A stretch of DNA of 64,000 bases from Bacteroidales bacterium (GTDB lineage Bacteria > Bacteroidota > Bacteroidia > Bacteroidales > VadinHA17), in NCBI GenBank assembly GCA_029210565.1, contig JARGFQ010000013.1, positions 1 to 64,000 of the forward strand. Reading direction: 5' to 3'. The notes under the pieces were generated by a model, which searched no databases, was not told the DNA's origin, and worked only from the letters and a program-made list of their open reading frames with translations. Below are positions 55,539 through 64,000 of this stretch, piece after piece. How positions within the stretch are numbered: the stretch's first letter is position 1; each line of letters begins with the position of its first letter. Position numbers and translations under genes: made by a program.

Positions 55539-57134
55539 TTAATTTTTAAGCACACGGTCAGCTGCAAGTTTCCCGGTGAGGATAGACATCGGGACACCGC
55601 CGGGGCTGTATGTCCACTGGCCTGCCTGGCAAACCGACGGAATTGGTGTCAGCACGGCACGGTCGGCTATCTGAATCTTGTTGATTACCGGCATCTGTTC
55701 CCGGAATGCCCAGCCTGTTATGCCTCCCTCAGAACTGTCTACCCTCCTTGCAATGCTCAGCGGTGTAAAGGAAAAACGAGTTATGATCTTGTCCTTCAGT
55801 ATCGGATATATTGAACCTGATATTACCTTCAACATGCGATCCTCCAATTCCCTGGTGAATTCATCAAGCCACCCGGCCTCCTCAACTTTTTTGAAAAGAT
55901 CATACTCGGCAAGTAGACTGATGATAACTCCGGTTTTGCCGGGAGGAGCCATATTGGGATCTTTCAGCGCAGGTATTGATATCTCATATGTGTTCAGACG
56001 GGTAAATCTGTCAAGCCATGAGAGTATCTCCACCCTGCTGGCCTCCCTGAGCCGGGCCAGGAGTTCATCCAGCTCCTGCCTGTGTGTTTCACCCAGCCCC
56101 TGCCTTGAGGGTGTGTAGAAAAAGTGACCGTGGGCTATCTTCGCGAAACTCTCCGGCGGTTCATCGACTTCAAGGAAGAGTGAAAAGACGGAATCCCCTC
56201 CCCTGTTAGCAAACATCCTCGCTTTGGTCACTTCTATTTCTGTTCTGACCTGCGGTGGCAGGTTTTCAGTTTCAGTCATCGTGTAAAGCCTCTTCAGATC
56301 GGCAGCCCATATCAGCTTTTCATATTTATAGCTGATATTCTGATCATCAACGACAAGGTTATCAGCAGGAAAGAGACCGGTGATGGTCTTTTCATTCCTT
56401 ATTTCACCCCCAAACTCCAGTATCTTCTGTCTGATGGCATCTGCCAGGCAGCCCACCCCACCCCTGGGATAGAAATATTCGAGATAGAGTGAGAAGTAGC
56501 TCAACGCAAAGAAGGAAGGCGTGTTTTTGAAAAAATGCTGAGATATGATATCTCTGAGTGAAGCATCCTTTACAATTGTCTTCAGATATTCCTCTACCGG
56601 GGCGTTCATCCGGTTTATCTTCCTGACTGTCAGCAGAAACCTGGGAAACCATGGAAGTATTTTCTTAAAAACGAAGCCGGGATCCCGCTTCAGATCCTTG
56701 AAAAACGGATTCTCTATGCCATAGAGTACATCCATATGCTTCATTATCTTCCGGATGATCCTGATGACCTCATCGATCTCACTCTCGCTGCCGGGATAGA
56801 ATTTCTTCAGCAGGTTGCTGTAATCCCCAAGACTTTCAATATCCCTGATATTCAGAACTTCATTCTCAATACCAACTGATACGGGACTTTTAACAATATC
56901 AAGCTTGATCTCCAGGTCTTTAAGCATTGTGTGAATTATCCCCGCATCCAGCAGTGCTCGTACTCCGGCATCAAAATGAAAGCCGTCACGATTGAAGGTA
57001 TTGACCAGACCTCCGCATTCGCTGTTTTTTTCGATAAGCAGAACCTTCTGACCTGCGCGTGCCAGGTATACCGTAGAAGTCAATCCGGCAACGCCACCTC
57101 CAACAACAATCGTATCGTATTCTTGTACAATCAT
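55539..57134 (-). CDS. FAD-dependent oxidoreductase, phytoene desaturase/CrtISO-like
   Basis: A 531-residue flavoprotein. Dinucleotide-binding VVGGGVAGLTSTVYLARAGQ at 10-29 and the C-terminal TPIPSVCQAGQWTYSPGGVP segment match the carotenoid desaturase, prolycopene isomerase and retinol saturase group. Substrate is not known; the neighbouring SDR and SnoaL-type genes suggest a lipid or isoprenoid modification. Third gene of a leftward three-gene operon. Confidence 0.88.
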   Translation of the reverse strand: MIVQEYDTIVVGGGVAGLTSTVYLARAGQKVLLIEKNSECGGLVNTFNRDGFHFDAGVRALLDAGIIHTMLKDLEIKLDIVKSPVSVGIENEVLNIRDIESLGDYSNLLKKFYPGSESEIDEVIRIIRKIMKHMDVLYGIENPFFKDLKRDPGFVFKKILPWFPRFLLTVRKINRMNAPVEEYLKTIVKDASLRDIISQHFFKNTPSFFALSYFSLYLEYFYPRGGVGCLADAIRQKILEFGGEIRNEKTITGLFPADNLVVDDQNISYKYEKLIWAADLKRLYTMTETENLPPQVRTEIEVTKARMFANRGGDSVFSLFLEVDEPPESFAKIAHGHFFYTPSRQGLGETHRQELDELLARLREASRVEILSWLDRFTRLNTYEISIPALKDPNMAPPGKTGVIISLLAEYDLFKKVEEAGWLDEFTRELEDRMLKVISGSIYPILKDKIITRFSFTPLSIARRVDSSEGGITGWAFREQMPVINKIQIADRAVLTPIPSVCQAGQWTYSPGGVPMSILTGKLAADRVLKN

Positions 57135-57187
57135 AGTATTCAGTTTGACAGATCAACACACTTCACACTTTCGGATTACCCGGGATA

Positions 57188-58150
57188 TCATCTCTCGAGC
57201 CCTGCCAATAGCATGGTTGTCTTCCAGAGTTCCAGTGCAGCATCCCTGTCCATAGCCGGCGGTGCCGGTTCCTCTTCGGTCGTTAAATTAAAAAATTTCC
57301 CGCTAACTGATTCCATCTCACTGGATACCCCCAGATAGTATAGGGCTTCCGCAGAAATCTCAGGAGATTTCAATGTTCTGTCAAGAAAGTCTCTCTTGAA
57401 CCATTTGTAAATCGGACCGTTTTCCTGACCCGTCTCTGTCTTCACCGCTCCCGGATGCATCGTATTAATGGTTACTCCCGTGTTCTGAAATTTTTCCCTG
57501 AAGACGATCATTGAGAGAAGCTGGGCCATCTTTGCCGACCCGTAGCTTTTCAGTCCGGAATATCTCCTCCGCTCCCAGTTCAGATCATCAAGCCTCAGTC
57601 CCCATGCTGCAAACCGGTGCGCTTCTGAACCCACCATTATGATGCGGGCTTTTAACTGTGCCGAAAGTTTCTCCCTTAGAATGAAGTTCATTATGAAGGA
57701 TGACAGATAATGAACGACAAAAACCTTCTCGAGACTGTCAGCGGTTATCTCTCTTTCTGTCAGATATATACCTGCATTATGAATAAGCACGTCAATTGGC
57801 TTTCCTAGTTGTGACAGCTCATAGGATACCCTGAAGATATCACTCAGAATACTCAGGTCGGCTATTCTGTAGTCACAACTGACATCAAACTCATCTTCTA
57901 TTTCGCGCTGAAGAGCCTGCGATTTCTCCGGGTTCCGATTTATGCAGAGAAGATTTGCCCCGCGGGAAGCGTATTTCCTCGCAGTATGGTAGCCAATGCC
58001 TGATGTTGCACCGGTAATGACAACCAGTTTACCCGTGAAATCCTCATCGCAGATCAGCGGCTCTGAACGGCCGTTCCTGATCATTGCAAATATGTTGGAC
58101 CACCTGTACTCTTTGACGTATTTGCGGAAATTACTCCTTTCTTTCATCAC
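57188..58150 (-). CDS. Short-chain dehydrogenase/reductase, retinol dehydrogenase-like
   Basis: A 320-residue NAD(P)-dependent SDR. GATSGIG is the cofactor loop, NAG lies in LIHNAGIY, and YGSAK (in LKSYGSAKMAQL) is the catalytic YxxxK. The RDH/WWOX-like branch is indicated by the length and MHPGAVKTETG. Begins 5 bases after the SnoaL-like gene. Confidence 0.9.
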   Translation of the reverse strand: MMKERSNFRKYVKEYRWSNIFAMIRNGRSEPLICDEDFTGKLVVITGATSGIGYHTARKYASRGANLLCINRNPEKSQALQREIEDEFDVSCDYRIADLSILSDIFRVSYELSQLGKPIDVLIHNAGIYLTEREITADSLEKVFVVHYLSSFIMNFILREKLSAQLKARIIMVGSEAHRFAAWGLRLDDLNWERRRYSGLKSYGSAKMAQLLSMIVFREKFQNTGVTINTMHPGAVKTETGQENGPIYKWFKRDFLDRTLKSPEISAEALYYLGVSSEMESVSGKFFNLTTEEEPAPPAMDRDAALELWKTTMLLAGLER

Positions 58151-58155
58151 TTCTG

Positions 58156-58629
58156 TTATCCAAACCGCTTTTTCATGAACCTTCTGTAGGCTTTGCCGAA
58201 CCGGGGAATATTGTCAAAGATATCACCCCAGAGATCATAATAATCTCTCTGCGCTTCAATCTTACCCTCATCGTTGAGGGTCAGCCTGCTGGTTCCGTAG
58301 ATTACTGAACTCGGATTTTTCTTGAATTTGATTGTCATCTTCCATTCCAGGAAAACAGTGTTATCTGACAGAACGGCATTAACTATATTCATTGAGAGCT
58401 CCTTTGACCTTTTTGTAAGCCGTTCGGTCATAGCTTTGAATTCCTCCATCCCTCTTAATTCCTGGACCGTATCCCTGAAATAGACATCATCAGCGTAATA
58501 GGGAAGGATGTGCGACCAGTCAGGCTTACCCTCGGTGTTGTAGGTCCTGGACCATAATTCAAGCACCGTATCGAGTGTAATTATCCTTTCACCGGAATCA
58601 GACCGGACTTCTTCTTTGTTATTTTCCAT
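58156..58629 (-). CDS. SnoaL/NTF2-like protein
   Basis: A 157-residue NTF2-fold protein (LELWSRTYNTEGKPDWSHIL onward, YYDLWGDIFDNIP near the C-terminus). Such cones act as small enzymes or binding proteins. First gene of the operon with the SDR and FAD oxidoreductase. The same trio of families occurs in proteobacterial operons with cyclopropane fatty acid synthase, but no such synthase is here. Confidence 0.82.
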   Translation of the reverse strand: MENNKEEVRSDSGERIITLDTVLELWSRTYNTEGKPDWSHILPYYADDVYFRDTVQELRGMEEFKAMTERLTKRSKELSMNIVNAVLSDNTVFLEWKMTIKFKKNPSSVIYGTSRLTLNDEGKIEAQRDYYDLWGDIFDNIPRFGKAYRRFMKKRFG

Positions 58630-58773
58630 ACCGCTAAATATTAGAGGTTTTCAATCCAGGTACGCATTGGACATTTACAACGTTTTGCAAATCCTTTCCT
58701 GTGCAATTTATACCTCCCACTGGCTTTTAAAAATCAAGCCCCAAAATAACAAATTATATCTTGGATTGTTTCT

Positions 58774-59622
58774 TCACACATGGATTGTTCCCGGAACATC
58801 CCTGACGTGAAGATCGACCTGCGGGAAAGGTATGGTTATGTTGTTTTCGATGAACTTGCGGTTGATGATCTTCCTGATCTCACTCTTTATCTTCTCTATC
58901 CTGAATACATTATCACTGAAGAACAGCAGCTGAAAGTCGAGTGAAGAGTTTCCGAAGTCGACAAAACGTGCCTCTATATGTTCCTTGTTGCCAATCGCCG
59001 GATGTTCCAGTGCGCTTGCCTCAAGCACTTTTACCACAAGTTCCACATCGCTTCCGTAAGCAACTCCTACGTTGATCCGGAAGCGTGTCTTCTTCGACTG
59101 ATGGCTCCAGTTGATCACTTTGTTTGTAGTTATATAGGAATTGGGAATAATAACCACAATGTCGTCACGTGTCAGTCCCTTTGATGTGCGTATTCCTATC
59201 TCCTGAATTTTCACCACCTCGCCGTCAACCTCCAGCACATCCCCAATTTTTGTAGTACCCTCTATCAAAAGGATAATACCGGAGATGAAGTCGTTGAATG
59301 TCTGTTGCAGCCCAAGCCCGATACCTACAAGCAGCGCAGCAGAGCCGGCGAGGAGAACGGTGATGCTGATGCCGAGCGTCTGCATCATAAAGAGTATCGA
59401 TATGACCCAGAGCAGGTATTTGATAATCTGGTAGAGCGAATATGCATTGCTCATCTCTATTCTCTCGAGACTCCTTTTTCTGAATATCGCCTTCCTGATC
59501 ATCCAAAGCAAAAGTTTGGTGGCCAGAAAAATGACAACTACAATTAGCAGGGTCGAGACCATGATCTCGTATTTTCCCACCCGGAGAATTACAGCTTCCA
59601 TGATATTCTTAATGGTTTCCAT
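58774..59622 (-). CDS. MscS family mechanosensitive channel
   Basis: A 282-residue membrane protein with three N-terminal helices, the pore helix SITVLLAGSAALLVGIGLGL and QQTFNDFISGI, the beta domain (GDVLEVDGEVVKIQEIGIRT, VIIPNSYI) and a C-terminal alpha/beta domain. Releases solutes on hypo-osmotic shock. Probably single-gene. Confidence 0.94.
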   Translation of the reverse strand: METIKNIMEAVILRVGKYEIMVSTLLIVVVIFLATKLLLWMIRKAIFRKRSLERIEMSNAYSLYQIIKYLLWVISILFMMQTLGISITVLLAGSAALLVGIGLGLQQTFNDFISGIILLIEGTTKIGDVLEVDGEVVKIQEIGIRTSKGLTRDDIVVIIPNSYITTNKVINWSHQSKKTRFRINVGVAYGSDVELVVKVLEASALEHPAIGNKEHIEARFVDFGNSSLDFQLLFFSDNVFRIEKIKSEIRKIINRKFIENNITIPFPQVDLHVRDVPGTIHV

Positions 59623-59761
59623 CTATTTTTTAAGGTCAGTGTTCAGTTGAGAAAGATACAAACTGATTTGACAATTTTTTACAGACGCGAAGGATTCCAT
59701 CCGTTTTTTTAGTCTGTAAGCGACTTCTCATATGATCCCGGACACGGTCTCAAGACATACA

Positions 59762-59827
59762 GGAAATACCGCGGCGCCGTATACAGAGAAGGTATTTCCC
59801 ATGGAGAAACAATATATTCCTCCATGG
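59762..59827. terminator. Pair of hairpins downstream of the metal-efflux genes
   Basis: GGAAATACC (59762-59770) with GGTATTTCC (59791-59799), and CCATGGAG (59799-59806) with CTCCATGG (59820-59827), both perfect. They lie just past the stop of the HMA protein gene on the minus strand and could end the operon transcript, although no clear T-run is present. Confidence 0.5.
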
Positions 59828-59851
59828 AAAATCTGCTTGTCTGGTCTCCGG

Positions 59852-60199
59852 TTATTTCTTTTCAGGCTCGGTACGGTCATACTTGCAGCAAGCCGGAAGT
59901 TTTTCATAAACTTCATCTTTTGCTTTGTGCATGGGTGTATCATGGCCTGCATCCGCAATGACCATCTGGACTTTGTGTACCGAGGTTTTTGTCGAATCAA
60001 AAGCGACAACCAGCATCTTGGTTTCCTGTACCCAGTCGGCTGCAGTCACTCCTTCAACCGATTTGGCAGCTGTTTCAATACGTGTTTCACACATTCCGCA
60101 GTTGCCTTTGACCTCAAATTTTTCTGTTTTTGCCTGGGCAAAAAGTGAACTTGTTCCCAGAAGGAACAGACTTACTAAGCTTAAAATTTTTGTTTTCAT
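59852..60199 (-). CDS. Exported heavy-metal-associated (HMA) domain protein
   Basis: From the start at 60199 (MKTKILSLVSLFLLGTSSLF) 115 residues: signal peptide, then an HMA domain with the metal pair C34 and C37 in GNCGMCETR, and a Lys/Glu-rich tail with a further Cys pair (PACCKY). The frame is open further upstream but into the 3' end of the cusB region. Likely a periplasmic copper (or other soft metal) carrier for the adjacent efflux pump. Confidence 0.9.
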   Translation of the reverse strand: MKTKILSLVSLFLLGTSSLFAQAKTEKFEVKGNCGMCETRIETAAKSVEGVTAADWVQETKMLVVAFDSTKTSVHKVQMVIADAGHDTPMHKAKDEVYEKLPACCKYDRTEPEKK

Positions 60200-60230
60200 A
60201 ATACTCTGTTTTAATGATTGGTTAAATTGA

Positions 60231-62030
60231 TTACCTGATCTCCCCGGTGACTTCCCCGCAGGTAAGCATCGATTCACCGAAGTATGGGTTCTTTATTTCC
60301 TTTTCTGTACTGAGCCAGTCGGCTCCTCTATTATTGTCTGCCATAGGACAGTGCTGAACGTAAAGTGTCTTACTGAACGGTTTGAACGATTCGGACATTT
60401 TTACCATAGTGATGGAGAGCAGCCGGAATGCTTCACGTATTTCTTCAAGGCTGGAGAAATGAGGTGCATGTTGCAGAATATCATTTAGTTCGTTGCTGAA
60501 CTTCATCCAGATATTGTGCGAATCACCTGTAAACAAACCCATATCCACCCGGGCGAGATTCTCTTTCATGGAAACTGCTGCCTTTTTGGCATCCTCCGGA
60601 TTATCATCTGACAAAGCTTCTTTCAGCTTCAGATAGTCATCATATACCGGCTCAAGTGCATTTTTTGCCGCCCGACTGATAGCGGAAGTGTTATCTGCCC
60701 TGTCAGATTGTTGTGTATCGGACAACACCTCACTCACCTCACTGCTCATTGCACCATGATTATGTCCGGTCATAACCGGACCTCCTTCGGGGCTCATCAT
60801 GCTGGGTTTGCCTGTTAGCTGGGCAGCGGCATCTATGCTGAATGTTCCGCTGACAGCAATCTCTTCTCCTCCCTGTAAACCACTCTCGATAATATAACTA
60901 TCCCCCAGTGCCGGGCCCAGTGTCACCTCACGCATGTTAAAACTTACCCCTGCATCTGAATTGTTCTTTATGTAAACCAGCGAGCGTTTCCCCGTCCACA
61001 TCACGGCTGTTTTCGGCACAACAAGCGAATTTGAATTTCTGACCAATCTGGCTTCAACTACTCCTGACGCAAACATTTCAGGCTTCAGTTTTCCACCAGG
61101 ATTGTTATAATCAACCCTGGCCTTTGCTACCCTTGTTTTCGGGTCAATCACCGGGTCAAGAAAGGAGATGATACCCTCAAAACTTTCTCCGGGAAGAGAG
61201 GGTATGGAAAATTTTACTCTGTCTCCTTTTCTTATCCATACAAGATCCGATTCATACACGTCAAATAATATCCAGACTCTGGAAAGGTCTGCTATCTCAT
61301 AGATGGTTTCTCCCTTACGGACATAGTCGCCAAGGTTTATTATTTTTCTGGTCACATAACCGGAAACATCAGCCTGTACCGGAAATTCATCATTTATTTC
61401 ACCCGATTCCAATATTTCTTCGATTTGATTGTCAGAAAGCTTCCAGTTTCTCAACTTTTCTTTGGCGGCATTGAACAGTTGTGGCTGGGTTTCCATGATT
61501 CTTTGCGATTCAAGCAGTTCTTCCTGAGCCGTTACCAGATCGGGGGAATAAATACTTGCAACGGTTTGTCCACTGCTCACAAATTCACCCGTAAAATTCA
61601 CCGATAACTTTTCAATCCTGCCGGGAATGTGTGATGACTGGGAATATAACATGCGCTCATCAGTCTGCACCTTCCCATTCAACCGGACTTTTTTTACAGG
61701 AGCCATCCTCCCCACAATTGCAGTGCTCACGCTGGCAAGTTGCATAGCCGTTGGTGACATTGAAACTGACATCGGATCAGTTTCACTGCTCTGGTTATTT
61801 TCCAGAGGAATTAAATCCATTCCACATATGGGGCAATCGCCCGGTTCGTTTTGACGAATCTGGGGATGCATGGAGCAAGTCCAGACAGTTTCGGCTGTGG
61901 TTTCGACAGAATGCTGATGTTCGTCTTTGCCGGTATCTCCCCTGCCTCCGAAAATCAACAAGCCTGCCAGCAAGCCTGCTGTAAGGGCAAGTGCAGCTAT
62001 TATAAGTGTTCTTTTATCTATTGTCTTCAT
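60231..62030 (-). CDS. cusB: CusB-type RND efflux adaptor with metal-binding domains
   Basis: A 599-residue membrane-fusion protein linking the inner-membrane pump and outer-membrane channel. N-terminal anchor (TLIIAALALTAGLLAGLLIF), heavy-metal-binding domain (WTCSMHPQIRQNEPGDCPIC), lipoyl/hairpin and barrel domains (~110-400), and a C-terminal DUF3347-type helical domain (~460-590) with a His-rich linker (MTGHNHGAM). Probably exports Cu(I)/Ag(I). Ends 32 bases before the HMA gene and starts next to cusC. Confidence 0.93.
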   Translation of the reverse strand: MKTIDKRTLIIAALALTAGLLAGLLIFGGRGDTGKDEHQHSVETTAETVWTCSMHPQIRQNEPGDCPICGMDLIPLENNQSSETDPMSVSMSPTAMQLASVSTAIVGRMAPVKKVRLNGKVQTDERMLYSQSSHIPGRIEKLSVNFTGEFVSSGQTVASIYSPDLVTAQEELLESQRIMETQPQLFNAAKEKLRNWKLSDNQIEEILESGEINDEFPVQADVSGYVTRKIINLGDYVRKGETIYEIADLSRVWILFDVYESDLVWIRKGDRVKFSIPSLPGESFEGIISFLDPVIDPKTRVAKARVDYNNPGGKLKPEMFASGVVEARLVRNSNSLVVPKTAVMWTGKRSLVYIKNNSDAGVSFNMREVTLGPALGDSYIIESGLQGGEEIAVSGTFSIDAAAQLTGKPSMMSPEGGPVMTGHNHGAMSSEVSEVLSDTQQSDRADNTSAISRAAKNALEPVYDDYLKLKEALSDDNPEDAKKAAVSMKENLARVDMGLFTGDSHNIWMKFSNELNDILQHAPHFSSLEEIREAFRLLSITMVKMSESFKPFSKTLYVQHCPMADNNRGADWLSTEKEIKNPYFGESMLTCGEVTGEIR

Positions 62031-62031
62031 T

Positions 62032-63264
62032 TCAATACGTTTTTGATGTCAGGTAATTGACCTTCGCCAGTGCAATCTGGTATTTTGCTAATGCGCTGGC
62101 TTTTAATTTCTGATATTTCAATAATTGCTGTTGCATCCTCAACACTTCCTCGAACTCTTTGCCCGAATTCCCATATGATGCTAAGAGCAAATTCAATGAT
62201 TGTCGTGATGTTTCAGTCTGCTGTCCGTAAAGCGACAAAAGCTGCCGTTGCTGTTGGACGTCAAACCAAGCCATCTCGTAGTCTGAGATTAGCATATTTG
62301 TCATTTCATCTTTTTGAAAACCATAACTTTCCTGTATCAGCTCTGCCTCTTTTATTGAAGCATTATACTTACCCCGGAAGATGGGTATGGTCACGCTCAC
62401 CATGGGCATTAAGATATCTTTTCCATTATCAGATATCGCAATGTCACTGCGTTTGCCCACTATTACATAATCCAATCCTACTCCAAATTTTGGCAGTCCC
62501 TGTTTTTGTGCTGCAATTGCTTCGGCCTTGCTGGCCTGAGCCTTGAGATTCAGTGCAGTTAAGACTGGATTTGCAGCAATCAGAGAATCTTTGCGGAAAT
62601 TATCTGTAAGGTTCTCCGTACTTAAAGAATCGGCAGTTACTACATGTTCATTCTCAGGCCGGTTGAGCAATTTGTTGAAAATGGTTAAAAGCGGTTTCCC
62701 CTTCTCCAAAAGAATACTCAGATTGGTTTCTGCATCCTTAAGCATAATGTCCACCCGTAATACATCGACCATTGAGCCTGCTCCGTTTTCAAACTTCCTG
62801 GTTGCAATGGTCTTATATGATTTGAGAATGCTGATGTTCTCCTGTTCAATGTTTATCCACTCATTTAGCTCATATAGAGGATAGTAAGCAGAAGCCACAT
62901 GGAAGTAAAGCTTGTTCCGGGCATCAATAAAGCTTTGAAATTTGGCTTCTGCCATCAGTGCTGCGGCATCTCCCTGTGCCTTCAAAGTGCCGAACCATGG
63001 GAACATTTGTGTAAGTGAGAACCTTGCCCGTTGAGGGCCCACCCTTGTCTCTACGGGCGAAATAAAATACCCGAATGAAAGTGCGGGGTCGGCCAGGGTA
63101 CTAACCTGTGGTACCTTTTGTAATGCAGACTCATATTCGAGATACTTTGCCTGCAAGCCCGGATTATTTTGGGCGGCAACTTCAAAATAGTCGTCAAGAG
63201 TCTGGGCAAAACCCTGGGTGTTGAACAACAGCGTTATGATAATGCCGATTATATATTTGCTCAT
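62032..63264 (-). CDS. cusC: TolC-family outer membrane efflux channel
   Basis: A 410-residue outer membrane factor with a signal peptide (to GFAQ) and two long heptad-rich repeats typical of TolC/OEP (for example SALQKVPQVSTLADPALSFG). Overlaps the cusA gene stop by 4 bases and is followed directly by cusB, so the three are one transcript. Confidence 0.9.
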   Translation of the reverse strand: MSKYIIGIIITLLFNTQGFAQTLDDYFEVAAQNNPGLQAKYLEYESALQKVPQVSTLADPALSFGYFISPVETRVGPQRARFSLTQMFPWFGTLKAQGDAAALMAEAKFQSFIDARNKLYFHVASAYYPLYELNEWINIEQENISILKSYKTIATRKFENGAGSMVDVLRVDIMLKDAETNLSILLEKGKPLLTIFNKLLNRPENEHVVTADSLSTENLTDNFRKDSLIAANPVLTALNLKAQASKAEAIAAQKQGLPKFGVGLDYVIVGKRSDIAISDNGKDILMPMVSVTIPIFRGKYNASIKEAELIQESYGFQKDEMTNMLISDYEMAWFDVQQQRQLLSLYGQQTETSRQSLNLLLASYGNSGKEFEEVLRMQQQLLKYQKLKASALAKYQIALAKVNYLTSKTY

Positions 63265-64000
63265 GATTGCAGTTTTTTGAGTTTATGCTCTTCGCGCATA
63301 CTATAAAGCGTGGGAACGATATAGTAGGTGACTGCTGCTGCTATCATCCCTCCAAATGCAGGAATAGCCATAGGCACCATTATGTCAGCACCCCTCCCTG
63401 TTGAGGTGAGTACCGGTAACAGCGCAATAATGGTCGTGGCCGTTGTCATTACTGCTGGCCTGATTCTTCGCTCTCCGGCTTCCACAACAGCATTTCTGAT
63501 CTCAACTATCGTTTTTGTCCGGTTGCGTTTAAAGCTCTGGTCGAGATAGGTGCCCATAAGCACCCCGTCATCTGTAGCAAGTCCAAACAGAGCAATAAAC
63601 CCAACCCATACAGCTACACTCAGGTTAACCGAATGCATCTGAAAGAGGTCACGCATATTGGTTCCAAAGACAGAAAAATCAACAAACCAATCCTGTCCGT
63701 ATAACCATAGCATAATAAAACCGCCACTGAATGCCATGGCCACTCCCGTAAAAATCATTAATGTAGTGGTGACAGATTTAAACTGAAAGTAGAGTATCAG
63801 AAAGATGATCAGAAATACCAGGGGGACTATAACTGACAACCGTTTTTCTGCGCGCATCTGGTTTTCGTAACTCCCGGAAAATTTATAATTCACCCCTGCT
63901 GGAACAATCAAATCGCCTGAAGCAATTCTTTGTTGTATCATCTCCTCTGCATCGTTAACCACATCTACCTCGGCATAACCTTCCCGTTTATCAAAAAGGA
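63261..64000 (-). CDS. cusA: CusA-type RND metal efflux pump, C-terminal part
   Basis: The gene runs off the right edge; the frame is open to base 64000. The visible ~246 residues are the end of an RND permease of the heavy-metal type: SVIVPLVFLIIFLILYFQFK, GFIALFGLATDDGVLMGTYL (transmembrane helix with the acidic pair DD in the proton path region), RRIRPAVMTTATTIIALLPV and the final helix. Uses proton flow to export metal through CusB and CusC. Confidence 0.92.
   Translation of the reverse strand, partial: LFDKREGYAEVDVVNDAEEMIQQRIASGDLIVPAGVNYKFSGSYENQMRAEKRLSVIVPLVFLIIFLILYFQFKSVTTTLMIFTGVAMAFSGGFIMLWLYGQDWFVDFSVFGTNMRDLFQMHSVNLSVAVWVGFIALFGLATDDGVLMGTYLDQSFKRNRTKTIVEIRNAVVEAGERRIRPAVMTTATTIIALLPVLTSTGRGADIMVPMAIPAFGGMIAAAVTYYIVPTLYSMREEHKLKKLQS

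Overview
The window is bacterial DNA of the phylum Bacteroidota. The evidence is a seven-gene trp operon in the order trpE-G-D-C-F-B-A, type IX secretion components PorU and PorV, secreted proteins with type IX C-terminal tails, a SusC-type receptor start, promoter -7 boxes of the form TAnnTTTG, and several short hairpin repeats typical of this phylum. It is probably Bacteroidales/Marinilabiliales-like; nothing in the window fixes the genus. No rRNA, tRNA, CRISPR array or insertion sequence was seen.

The window appears to be two pieces. Bases 1 to about 9,272 are AT-rich and carry the trp operon. From about 9,280 the DNA is clearly richer in G and C, with different codon habits (AGG, CTG, ATC common). 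The join falls inside one open frame: the first ~43 codons of a SusC-type receptor run straight into the promoter and start of porU. This is either a chimeric assembly join or a real rearrangement, and statements linking the two sides should be treated with care.

Left piece: two tandem candidate tryptophan attenuators, each a short leader peptide with three Trp codons followed by an intrinsic terminator. Between them sits an MNT/HEPN toxin-antitoxin-type pair, so the order is trpL1 - mntA - hepT - trpL2 - trpEGDCFBA. The operon is peppered with two families of hairpin repeats. One has become part of the trpG coding sequence and one reaches the trpA start.

Right piece, 9.3-41 kb: porU-porV-ispF; hutU; a leftward group (two M23 peptidase paralogues, MerR regulator, Nif3-like protein, zinc-ribbon coiled-coil protein) divergent from alaS; two small envelope genes; a sodium/solute symporter; recR; an aminotransferase and a glycosyltransferase; three tandem TPR plus PD40-propeller proteins; GNAT, rlmN, an SLC12-like transporter and an M3 peptidase.

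Right piece, 41-53 kb: a cluster that looks like an extracellular nucleic-acid utilisation locus. It has a type IX cargo protein with an OB-like domain, two endonuclease/exonuclease/phosphatase-fold enzymes, a TonB-dependent receptor with two downstream OB-fold-type lipoproteins in one operon, and an endonuclease I with a type IX tail. There is no SusD.

Right piece, 53-64 kb: an isochorismatase-family gene with an internal deletion, rsgA broken by one extra base in a G8 run, a Fic gene with a perfect palindrome at its start, a SnoaL/SDR/FAD-oxidoreductase operon, an MscS channel, and a leftward heavy-metal efflux set (cusA partial, cusC, cusB, HMA protein) running off the right edge.
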